Origin: Chloroflexota bacterium
GTDB taxonomy: Bacteria; Chloroflexota; Anaerolineae; Promineifilales; Promineifilaceae
Assembly (NCBI GenBank): GCA_020353135.1
Contig: CP070688.1
Location: 1,755,875-1,769,468 of the forward strand
DNA length: 13,594 nt
Direction of reading: 5' to 3'
The translations under genes were made by a program, and so were the position numbers. The notes under the pieces were generated by a model. It was given only the letters and a program-made list of their open reading frames with translations, ran no database searches and was not told where the DNA came from. This document shows, in pieces, positions 7,045-12,829 of this stretch (within the stretch, counting starts at the first letter, position 1; every line of letters starts with the position of its first letter).

Positions 7045-8664
7045 TTAGAGATAACCCAGGCTACGCAGTCGCTCCTCCAACTGAGCTTCTTCGTCGTGGC
7101 TGAGCGACTGGCTGTCGGCTAATCCAGCGCTGTCGGCCGCTTCTTCCAGGTAGGAAACGTCAGATGGCTGGTCGAATATCTCTTGCAAAACTCGACCGTC
7201 CATGATCCGCGGCACGGGCTCACCCAACAAATGCATGATTGTCGGCGCCAGGTCCAGGATGTTGGCCTCAGCTAACTCCTGCGCCTCGCGTATGCCCGGG
7301 CCGTTGGCGACAAAGATGCCTTCGCGACGATGGCAGCCAGAGTCGCCGCGAATCTGATCGGTGATTACCTTGCCGTCCGTGGCGAAGAGCGGGAAGGCTA
7401 TCATGTTATAATCGTCGATGATAAGGTGCAAGTCAGGTCCATTTTCGGCGTACGGTCCATGATAGGTCTCTTCGCGTACGATAATCTTGCTGATCAGTGG
7501 CCGTCCATTCTCGTCTCTGAGTTCGCCAAGTGTTTCGACCAATTCCTGGCGCCGCTGCTGATAATCGCCTTGCTTAACAATACCGTTGGGCTCTCGGCCA
7601 ACCATATTCAAATAAACCTGGCCGACGTGTCCCATACTGTAGGCCACCGTCTGGCTCCAATCGACATTCTCGAAGCTCAAGAACCTGCCCACAACCTGGT
7701 TGCGCGTTTCCTTGGAGACTCGGGTGGCCAGGTTTTGCAGGCCAATCCGCTCAACCACTCGATAGACGCCGGCTGGGGTGATGCCGCGTCGAAAAGCAGC
7801 CACTTTGGCCCGGGTCATAGCATCGCCGCTCAGCTTCAGCATTCCATGCTCAAACAGAAAGACATTCAGATTGACGATCTTGTGTAGCGGTCCAAAGCCA
7901 TGGTCCGACATAAGCATGACGCTAGTTTCGGGTGGCAATAGATCCATCATACGCCCGACATAATCGTCAACCAATCTGTAGGCGTCGCGAATGGCATGCT
8001 CATATGGGCTAGGTTCATGACGAGGATGGCTGTGATCCATGAATCGCCACAAGGCGTGCATCATGATGTCAAGGGCGATGAAGTGAACCATCATCACGTC
8101 CCAGGGCTCTTCCTCCATCAGCCTCATGGCCCACTCGCCATGAGCCCCTATTAATGCCCGGATGTCATCTATATACTCTTGTTCGATGCCAGGCTTGTAC
8201 TGAATATTAGGTGCGACGCGATACTCTCCCAGGTCGGCTTTATAGCGTTCAATCAGGTTGGCAGGATAGCAGATCTGGCCGCCTTTTGGGCTGAGAATGC
8301 CAGAGATCATAAAGCCATTCAATGGTTGGGGCGGGTAAGTTACCGGTACGTTGAGCACGCCCACTCGATGGCCGGCGGCCGATAGGCGCTGCCACATTGT
8401 CGGCTGCTTGATCTTGGTGGCATTTACCAGGCTGAAATCGGAACCCGTAGGTTGGATGAAGTCAAAGACGCCATGTTTTCCGGGATTACAACCCGTCATG
8501 AATGTCGGCCAGGCCGGGCTAGTTACCGGCGGCAAGGTCGAGGCCAGCTCGCCGTGGACGCCGCCGGAAATCAATCGCCCCAGATTTGGTAAGTGGCCAG
8601 CTTCGACCCAGGGCAATATCAAATCAAAGGTCGCCCCATCAATGCCAATGATCAGTAGTTTCAT
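7045..8664 (-). CDS. Alkaline-phosphatase-superfamily phosphohydrolase/phosphomutase (COG3379-like)
   Basis: A 539-residue metal-dependent hydrolase of the type I phosphodiesterase/nucleotide pyrophosphatase group. Likely ligands to the two metals are all present: D9 in LLIIGIDGATFD, nucleophile T48 in PPVTSPAWPTF, D199 and H203 in FIALDIMMH, D254 and H255 in MSDHGFGP, and H445 in GCHRREGIFVANGPGI. There is no signal peptide or membrane helix, as MKLLIIGID is the first buried strand, so a cytosolic enzyme is expected. The C-terminus ends LEERLRSLGYL, a tail common in this group. The substrate is unknown; phosphoesters of lipids, nucleotides or sugar intermediates are possible. The ATG at 8664 has a weak GGAA spaced by 6 nt, and an in-frame stop just upstream fixes the start. 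It lies between a polyprenyl-type GT2 (59-bp gap) and the large membrane protein (84-bp gap), which suggests a shared glycan or lipid pathway. Confidence 0.85.
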   Translation of the reverse strand: MKLLIIGIDGATFDLILPWVEAGHLPNLGRLISGGVHGELASTLPPVTSPAWPTFMTGCNPGKHGVFDFIQPTGSDFSLVNATKIKQPTMWQRLSAAGHRVGVLNVPVTYPPQPLNGFMISGILSPKGGQICYPANLIERYKADLGEYRVAPNIQYKPGIEQEYIDDIRALIGAHGEWAMRLMEEEPWDVMMVHFIALDIMMHALWRFMDHSHPRHEPSPYEHAIRDAYRLVDDYVGRMMDLLPPETSVMLMSDHGFGPLHKIVNLNVFLFEHGMLKLSGDAMTRAKVAAFRRGITPAGVYRVVERIGLQNLATRVSKETRNQVVGRFLSFENVDWSQTVAYSMGHVGQVYLNMVGREPNGIVKQGDYQQRRQELVETLGELRDENGRPLISKIIVREETYHGPYAENGPDLHLIIDDYNMIAFPLFATDGKVITDQIRGDSGCHRREGIFVANGPGIREAQELAEANILDLAPTIMHLLGEPVPRIMDGRVLQEIFDQPSDVSYLEEAADSAGLADSQSLSHDEEAQLEERLRSLGYL

Positions 8665-8723
8665 TTAGATTTCCATACGATGTGGAAGGTCTCCAAATCG
8701 TTAAAGGTGAACAGACGCCGAAG

Positions 8724-9764
8724 CTACGTGGTTTTCAGCGCGGCAGCCTGAGCCGGGTCGAATGTCTCCCGAACGTAATAGATTGGTTTGTTCTGGCTTT
8801 CGTGATAGGTGCGCACCATCAATTCGGCCAACAAACCCATCACCAGGAACTGCACGCCCAGAATAATGAGTAACACGGCTAACATCAGGAGCGGACGGTC
8901 GCCAATTCGCACACTGCGAAAGCCTTCCGCGCCACCTTGTATACCAGCCCAAATCTTGATCCAGGCCAGGTACAAGCCCATCAACATCCCAAGCGTGGCT
9001 GAGATGACACCAACGCCTCCGAAAAGGTGCATCGGCCGGGCGCCATAACGGCGCAAGAACATGATAGTAAGCAGATCGAGAATGACGCGGAATGTCCGAG
9101 AAATGCCGTATTTGGAATCGCCCGCCGTACGCGCCCGGTGATTAACCGGCACCTCGGTCATGCGGAATCCGGCCGCACTGGCCAATTCCGGAATGAAGCG
9201 GTGCATCTCGCCATACAGACGTAATTCGCGCACCACTTCCAACCGATAAGCTCTCAACGAGCAACCCCTGTCGTGCAGTTTCACGCCGGTCGACCGGGCT
9301 ATAAGACGATTGGCTATGAATGACGGCACCTTGCGCAACAGCAACTTATCCTGCCGGTCAACACGCCAGCCATTGACCATATCATAGCTCTCGCCAAGCT
9401 TTTCCACCAGGGCCGGCACGTCGGCCGGATCATTTTGGCGGTCGGCATCCAAGGTCACAATGACCTGACCTCGGGCATGGTCGAAACCAGCGGCGAAAGC
9501 GGCCGTTTGGCCGAAGTTGCGCCGGAACCTGATGGCACCGACTTGGCAGTATTCCTGGCCCAACGCCTGCATCAGCTCGTAACTGCCATCCGCGCTGCCG
9601 TCGTCCACGAAAAGGACCTCATAGGTCCACGGCTTATCGTCCAAGGCGGCGACGATTTCCTCTACCAGCGGGCGCAGATTTTCCACCTCGTTGAACACAG
9701 GCACGATCAAGGTCAGATCGATGCCGCCGGCCGGAGCTACATTTGTCGTGTCTAATTGTGACAT
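8724..9764 (-). CDS. Family-2 glycosyltransferase, polyprenyl-phosphate sugar transferase type (DPM1/GtrB/ArnC-like)
   Basis: A 346-residue membrane-bound GT2. The GT-A domain covers about 15-235, with LIVPVFNEVENL (19-30), FVDDGSADGS (52-61) and the metal-binding DADRQNDP (106-113). RRNFGQTAAFAAGF (81-94) and the acceptor-side RGCSLRAYR (166-174) are typical of enzymes that move a sugar from a nucleotide to undecaprenyl or dolichyl phosphate. Two C-terminal membrane helices are at about 247-270 and 291-317. The frame stays open upstream to a GTG at 9824, but conserved sequence begins at about residue 17 from the ATG at 9764, and the extra 20 residues look unrelated to the family. I therefore choose 9764. 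There is no Shine-Dalgarno, and an extended -10 lies just upstream. This is the first gene of a three-gene minus-strand set and a plausible supplier of lipid-linked sugar to the GT-C-like protein. Confidence 0.9.
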   Translation of the reverse strand: MSQLDTTNVAPAGGIDLTLIVPVFNEVENLRPLVEEIVAALDDKPWTYEVLFVDDGSADGSYELMQALGQEYCQVGAIRFRRNFGQTAAFAAGFDHARGQVIVTLDADRQNDPADVPALVEKLGESYDMVNGWRVDRQDKLLLRKVPSFIANRLIARSTGVKLHDRGCSLRAYRLEVVRELRLYGEMHRFIPELASAAGFRMTEVPVNHRARTAGDSKYGISRTFRVILDLLTIMFLRRYGARPMHLFGGVGVISATLGMLMGLYLAWIKIWAGIQGGAEGFRSVRIGDRPLLMLAVLLIILGVQFLVMGLLAELMVRTYHESQNKPIYYVRETFDPAQAAALKTT

Positions 9765-9775
9765 GGCAATCGTGA

Positions 9776-9784
9776 ATTCTATCA
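9776..9784 (-). promoter_or_regulatory. Candidate extended -10 promoter for the minus-strand glycan gene set
   Basis: On the minus strand, TGATAGAAT (9784-9776) is a TGn-extended -10 with TAGAAT matching 5/6. Initiation about 7 nt downstream would leave a leader of roughly 4 nt before the ATG at 9764, too short for a Shine-Dalgarno. No good -35 is seen, as is common for extended -10 promoters. It sits in the 107-bp divergent gap shared with the plus-strand GT2. Confidence 0.4.
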
Positions 9785-9855
9785 CGCAGGCAATTGATGA
9801 CAAGCGCGCAGGACATGACGACACGCGGGCGGGTCTTCGCCGCTAGCCACGTCTA

Positions 9856-9864
9856 TGGTAACAT
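9856..9864 (+). promoter_or_regulatory. Candidate extended -10 promoter for the plus-strand GT2
   Basis: TGGTAACAT (9856-9864) is a TGn-extended -10-like sequence (TAACAT, 4/6) ending 7 nt before the ATG at 9872. If used it would give a leaderless message. The -35 region (TTCGCC, 9836-9841) is weak. Support is the pattern plus the absence of any Shine-Dalgarno before the chosen start. Confidence 0.3.
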
Positions 9865-9871
9865 CTCGGCC

Positions 9872-10831
9872 ATGATGGTTTCGGTCATTGTCACCGTGAA
9901 GAACGAAGGCCCGGCGCTGCACCCGTTGCTAGAGTCGTTGTGCGCCCAAACACGGCCGCCCGACGAAGTTGTCTTTTGCGATGGCGGCTCGAACGACGAC
10001 ACGCTGGACATCCTGGAATCGTATCGTCCGTTCTTGCCGCTGCGCATCGTTCACGCCGATGGCAGCAACATTAGCCAGGGCCGCAATAAAGCAATCGCCT
10101 CGGCCGCAGGACCAATCATCGCCGCTACCGATGCTGGCGTGATCTTGAATCCTGATTGGCTGGCCGAACTGGCGCGGCCGATAGAGGAACATGGCGCCGT
10201 CGTCGTTAGCGGCTGGTTTGAGGCCGATGCCCGCACGCAGTTCGAGGTCGCCATGGGCGCCACCGTGCTGCCGGAACTGTCAGACGTGAAAGCAGATGAC
10301 TTCTTGCCCTCGAGTCGCTCGGTCGCCTTCATAAAGCAGGCCTGGCGCGAGGTCGGCGGTTATCCTGAGTGGCTGGACTACAGCGAGGACTTGATCTTTG
10401 ACCTGGCCCTGAAACAACGCTACGGTCAGTTCGCCTTCGCGCCGCGAGCGGTGGCGCATTTTCGGCCGCGCGGAGACATAGGCGCTTTCGCCCGTCAATA
10501 TTACCTGTACGCTCGGGGCGATGGAAAAGCAGATCTTTGGCCCAAACGTCACGCGATACGTTACCTGACTTACCTGGTGGGGTTGCCGCTGATCGCCAGC
10601 CTGATTCGGGCCGGCCGGGCAAGTGGCTGGCTGATGCTGCTTCTTGGAGGCGCCGTCTATTGCCGCAGGCCCGCGCAACGACTATGGCCCAGAACAAATG
10701 GTTGGCCGCAGGCGGAGCGAACTCGCGCTCTGGCCCTGATCCCACTCATACGACTCGTCGGCGATTTGGCAAAGATGATCGGTTATCCCGTCGGCCGCTA
10801 CTGGCGTTACAAAAACCGGCCGCCAGGCTAG
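9872..10831 (+). CDS. Family-2 glycosyltransferase (GT-A fold, membrane-associated)
   Basis: A 319-residue GT2. VSVIVTVKNEG (3-13) opens the Rossmann-like fold, and VVFCDGGSNDDT (33-44) is the nucleotide-binding part. AATDAGVILNPDWL (84-97, D87) supplies the metal-binding acidic residue, and WLDYSEDLIFDLAL (167-180, E172-D173) fits the catalytic-base region. Hydrophobic stretches at about 230-265 and 287-304 suggest membrane association. This arrangement occurs in enzymes that build surface polysaccharide; donor and acceptor are unknown. The frame is open to an ATG at 9794, but residues before 9872 are not family-like, and conserved sequence starts at once after 9872 (9875 is an equally possible ATG). 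It is divergent from the polyprenyl-type GT2 with 107 bp between, so the two may share regulation. No partner gene follows it closely. Confidence 0.87.
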   Translation: MMVSVIVTVKNEGPALHPLLESLCAQTRPPDEVVFCDGGSNDDTLDILESYRPFLPLRIVHADGSNISQGRNKAIASAAGPIIAATDAGVILNPDWLAELARPIEEHGAVVVSGWFEADARTQFEVAMGATVLPELSDVKADDFLPSSRSVAFIKQAWREVGGYPEWLDYSEDLIFDLALKQRYGQFAFAPRAVAHFRPRGDIGAFARQYYLYARGDGKADLWPKRHAIRYLTYLVGLPLIASLIRAGRASGWLMLLLGGAVYCRRPAQRLWPRTNGWPQAERTRALALIPLIRLVGDLAKMIGYPVGRYWRYKNRPPG

Positions 10832-10970
10832 TACCTTGCCAACCAGCTAAGTGGGTGACCTTCCCGGAAACTCATTGTCGTCTTGCCCAGAGCTATGAGC
10901 CCGCAAGTCTCCGGAAAATCACAATGATAACCGGCCGGCGCCGGCTTCTGTAAGAACCAGCTAAGCAGGT
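10832..10970. other. Non-coding stretch after the plus-strand GT2
   Basis: This is the first part of a 313-bp gene-free stretch (10832-11144). I see no supportable open reading frame; a 10-codon ATG ORF near 10895 has no ribosome-binding site. It contains half of an 11-bp direct repeat pair and a 12-bp palindrome, GCCGGCGCCGGC (10934-10945), that is part of the window-wide GGCCGG-type word excess. No terminator for the GT2 gene is seen before 11011. Confidence 0.6.
10841..10965. repeat. 11-bp direct repeat pair AACCAGCTAAG
   Basis: AACCAGCTAAG occurs at 10841-10851 and 10955-10965, 114 bp apart. Both are followed by similar sequence (TGGGTGACC and CAGGTTTGACC). The downstream copy runs directly into the -35 of the candidate promoter at 10971. 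The pair looks like remains of a duplicated promoter-upstream segment, but function is unknown. Confidence 0.5.
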
Positions 10971-10999
10971 TTGACCCCGCCAACGGCCGGTGCTAAGAT
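10971..10999 (+). promoter_or_regulatory. Strong sigma-70-like promoter before the TPR gene
   Basis: TTGACC (10971-10976) and TAAGAT (10994-10999) are separated by exactly 17 bp, and TGC directly before the -10 makes it an extended -10. The match is 5/6 and 4/6. The expected start site is about 11006. It points to the TPR gene 139 bp downstream, but an intrinsic terminator begins about 5 nt after the predicted start. Confidence 0.6.
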
Positions 11000-11010
11000 G
11001 GTGAACAAGC

Positions 11011-11038
11011 GCCGACTCCTGTAGTCGGCTGTTTTTTT
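11011..11038 (+). terminator. Intrinsic terminator, possibly a promoter-proximal attenuator
   Basis: GCCGACT (11011-11017) and AGTCGGC (11023-11029) form a perfect 7-bp stem with a 5-nt loop, followed by TG and seven T. It is a textbook rho-independent terminator on the plus strand. It would end read-through from the GT2 gene 180 bp upstream. Because it directly follows a candidate promoter (start about 11006), it would also stop a transcript of only about 30 nt unless it is conditional. Confidence 0.88.
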
Positions 11039-11069
11039 GGCTCGGAGGCGAGCCCGCCTGGTTTGGCTC
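11039..11069 (+). other. Possible alternative hairpins in the TPR-gene leader
   Basis: GGCTCG (11039-11044) pairs with CGAGCC (11049-11054) around a 4-nt loop. A second GGCTCG at 11064-11069 could pair with the same CGAGCC. The element starts directly after the terminator U-tract. Mutually exclusive pairing is possible, but I see no antiterminator that would open the 11011-11029 stem, so a regulatory role is only suggested. Confidence 0.3.
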
Positions 11070-11144
11070 GATACGGCCGGGCGAGAGCATGACGCGCCCG
11101 CCGGGAAGTTTTCGGGTCAGCGCTTTGGAAGAGATAGAGAAACG

Positions 11145-12353
11145 ATGGAAATCAGGCGCACGCCACCAAAAAGATCGCGCGGCGGGCCTTCCTGCCTGCT
11201 GGTGATCCTTGTCATTGCTGCTTTTGCGGCCGGCGCCTTCATCATTGCCAACGCCGACACGGTGCGTGAGACGATCATCTTACCTCCAACCCCTGAACCC
11301 ACGCGTTCGGCGGCGTCCTATGCAGCCAGCGCAGCCCTACTGGAGCGTGATGGCGAAATGAACGATGCCATCGACGCCTACGAGCAGGCGATTCGACTGG
11401 ACGGAAGCAGGGTGGAATTCTATCTGCCATTGGTCGATCTCTTGGTGGCCGTCGACCGGCCGGAAGACGCCTTGGAATGGGCCGAGCAGGCTGTAGTCCT
11501 GGCCCCTGAAAATGCCCGGGTTTGGTCGGTATTGGCTGGCGCCCACCTTGCCCAGGGCGACCGTCTAGTTGACCTCGGCGATCCGACCAACGCCGATCTA
11601 TCTTACGCGGAATCGGTGCGGGCGGCTCGTTCCAGTATCGACTTGGACCCGAGCAATGCCGAGGCCTACGCCTATTTGGCCGGCGCGTTAGCACAGCTTG
11701 GCCCTGAGCAATACGCCCGAGCCCAGGAAGCGGCCGAAGTGGCCTTAAGCCTGGATCCTGACAATCCCACTGTTCGTCAGCACCTGGCGACTATCCTGGA
11801 ATTACAGGGATTTTACCCGGCGGCCATCGAGCAATACCAACTAGCGATCGATCAGAATCCGGAGCTGGTGGACTTGCATATTGGCCTGGCCTACAACTAT
11901 TACGCCACACGAGACATTCCTACGGCCATACTGACCTTTCAGGATGCGCTCGACATCGACCCAGCCCATGCCGGAGCTTACGATGGCTTGGGCTGGATGT
12001 ACTTCTTGATTGGCGAGTACCCGTCAGCTGAAGAAAACCTGATCAAGGCTGTCGAGCTGGATCCGGAACTGGTGCGCGCTCACGCACATTTGGGCGCCGC
12101 CTTTTATCGCAATCTCAACTACGATAGCGCCATTCCCGAACTGGAATTTGCAGTTGAGCGCTACGGCGATATTACGGTGGCCAATTCGACCTATTTTAAT
12201 ATGCTCGGGCTGGCTTACTACTTCAAGGGCGAAGAAAACTGCGATCAGGCCGTCGAGTTATTCCGGCGAGTTCTCGAAGTCATTCCTGACGACGTCAATG
12301 CCGAGGAAGGTCTTGAGCTATGTCGGGCAGCAGCTATTGAAACTGCGCCCTAG
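11145..12353 (+). CDS. Membrane-anchored tetratricopeptide-repeat protein
   Basis: A 402-residue protein with a basic N-terminus (KRSRGG), a single membrane helix at about 17-36, a Pro/Thr-rich spacer (PPTPEPT, 47-53), and then about eight to nine TPR units filling residues 54-390. Clear units include AAIEQYQLAIDQNPELVDLH (226-245) and the repeats carrying DALDIDPAHAGAYDGLGWMY (267-286) and KAVELDPELVRAHAHLGAAF (301-320). TPR proteins are protein-protein scaffolds; the anchor and topology suggest a repeat domain outside the membrane. Partners are unknown. The reading frame is open to a TTG at 11037, but that codon lies in the terminator T-tract, so I choose the ATG at 11145 after GGAAGAGATAGAGA. 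The stop codon overlaps the left arm of a CIRCE-like repeat that precedes groES. Confidence 0.88.
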   Translation: MEIRRTPPKRSRGGPSCLLVILVIAAFAAGAFIIANADTVRETIILPPTPEPTRSAASYAASAALLERDGEMNDAIDAYEQAIRLDGSRVEFYLPLVDLLVAVDRPEDALEWAEQAVVLAPENARVWSVLAGAHLAQGDRLVDLGDPTNADLSYAESVRAARSSIDLDPSNAEAYAYLAGALAQLGPEQYARAQEAAEVALSLDPDNPTVRQHLATILELQGFYPAAIEQYQLAIDQNPELVDLHIGLAYNYYATRDIPTAILTFQDALDIDPAHAGAYDGLGWMYFLIGEYPSAEENLIKAVELDPELVRAHAHLGAAFYRNLNYDSAIPELEFAVERYGDITVANSTYFNMLGLAYYFKGEENCDQAVELFRRVLEVIPDDVNAEEGLELCRAAAIETAP

Positions 12354-12376
12354 CACTCACTCGCCCCGACTGCCAA
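12350..12376 (+). promoter_or_regulatory. Second, weaker CIRCE-like element upstream of the groES promoter
   Basis: CTAGCACTC (12350-12358), nine bases, then GACTGCCAA (12368-12376). Against the HrcA operator consensus TTAGCACTC-N9-GAGTGCTAA this is 8/9 and 7/9 with the exact 9-bp spacing. It overlaps the TAG stop of the TPR gene and ends 7 bp before the -35. Internal dyad symmetry is only 6/9. Its centre is 73 bp from the centre of the downstream element. Confidence 0.5.
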
Positions 12377-12383
12377 AAACCCC

Positions 12384-12411
12384 TTGACAGCGTACAAATC
12401 TATGCTACAAT
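12384..12411 (+). promoter_or_regulatory. groES-groEL promoter
   Basis: TTGACA (12384-12389) is a perfect -35. TACAAT (12406-12411) is 5/6, with a 16-bp spacer and an extended -10 (TGC at 12403-12405). The expected start is near 12418, just before the CIRCE-like operator. This is the vegetative promoter repressed by HrcA in many bacteria; no alternative heat-shock sigma motif is needed. Confidence 0.85.
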
Positions 12412-12422
12412 TCTGTCCGTGT

Positions 12423-12449
12423 TTAGCAGTCACGACCTGTGACTGCTAG
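12423..12449 (+). promoter_or_regulatory. CIRCE-like HrcA operator of groES-groEL
   Basis: TTAGCAGTC (12423-12431), nine bases, then GACTGCTAG (12441-12449). The arms match the CIRCE consensus at 8/9 and 7/9 and the 9-bp spacer is exact. The symmetric C-to-G change at arm position 7 is present on both sides, so the dyad is conserved (8/9). The symmetry extends inward (CAC/GTG) to a possible 11-bp stem with a 5-nt loop. It starts about 5 nt after the predicted transcription start. HrcA binding here would block groESL transcription until heat stress. Confidence 0.82.
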
Positions 12450-12506
12450 TATGAGGATAACAGCACAATCCCCAAAAGACCTTACAAAAAAAGGAGAGTT
12501 CAGTCT

Positions 12507-12803
12507 ATGTCCAAGAAGCTAAAGCCGCTTGGCGACCGGCTAGTCGTCAAGCCTATCGAGCAAGAGGAAACGACGGCTTCCGGCCTGGTTCTGCCGGAGA
12601 CAGCCAAAGAAAAGCCGCAACAAGGCAACGTGGAAGCGATCGGCCCAGGTCGCCGCGACGATGACGGCAAACGCATCGAAATGGATGTGGCGGTAGGCGA
12701 TGTGGTTCTGTATGCCAAATACGCTGGCACAGAGATCAAGATTGATGGCCAGAAACTTCTGATTCTGAAGGAATCAGATGTATTAGCCATTCTCGAGGAC
12801 TAA
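12507..12803 (+). CDS. groES: Co-chaperonin GroES (Hsp10)
   Basis: A 98-residue Hsp10 that forms the heptameric lid on GroEL in the cytosol. [17 protein letters not shown] (5-21) is the first strand pair, and TTASGLVLP (22-30) is the mobile loop that contacts Gro[28 protein letters not shown] (40-65) and [30 protein letters not shown] (67-96) complete the fold, and the length is normal. The ATG at 12507 follows AAGGAGAG with about 10 nt spacing. groEL begins 26 bp downstream, giving the usual bicistronic operon under HrcA/CIRCE-type control. Confidence 0.98.
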   Translation: MSKKLKPLGDRLVVKPIEQEETTASGLVLPETAKEKPQQGNVEAIGPGRRDDDGKRIEMDVAVGDVVLYAKYAGTEIKIDGQKLLILKESDVLAILED

Positions 12804-12829
12804 AGCAAGTTTAGAGGAGAAACGTAAAG

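Noticed and set aside
7330..7887. Plus-strand ORF (185 codons)
   Set aside because: Antisense to the phosphohydrolase, whose catalytic motifs fix the real frame.
9794..9871. N-terminal extension of the plus-strand GT2, and the matching GTG extension (9765-9824) of the minus-strand GT2
   Set aside because: The two extensions overlap each other in the divergent gap and carry no family-like sequence; the conserved GT2 fold begins right after the internal ATGs.
11037..11144. 36-residue N-terminal extension of the TPR protein
   Set aside because: It would start at a TTG inside the terminator T-tract and precede a normal N-terminal membrane anchor; the ATG at 11145 is far better.
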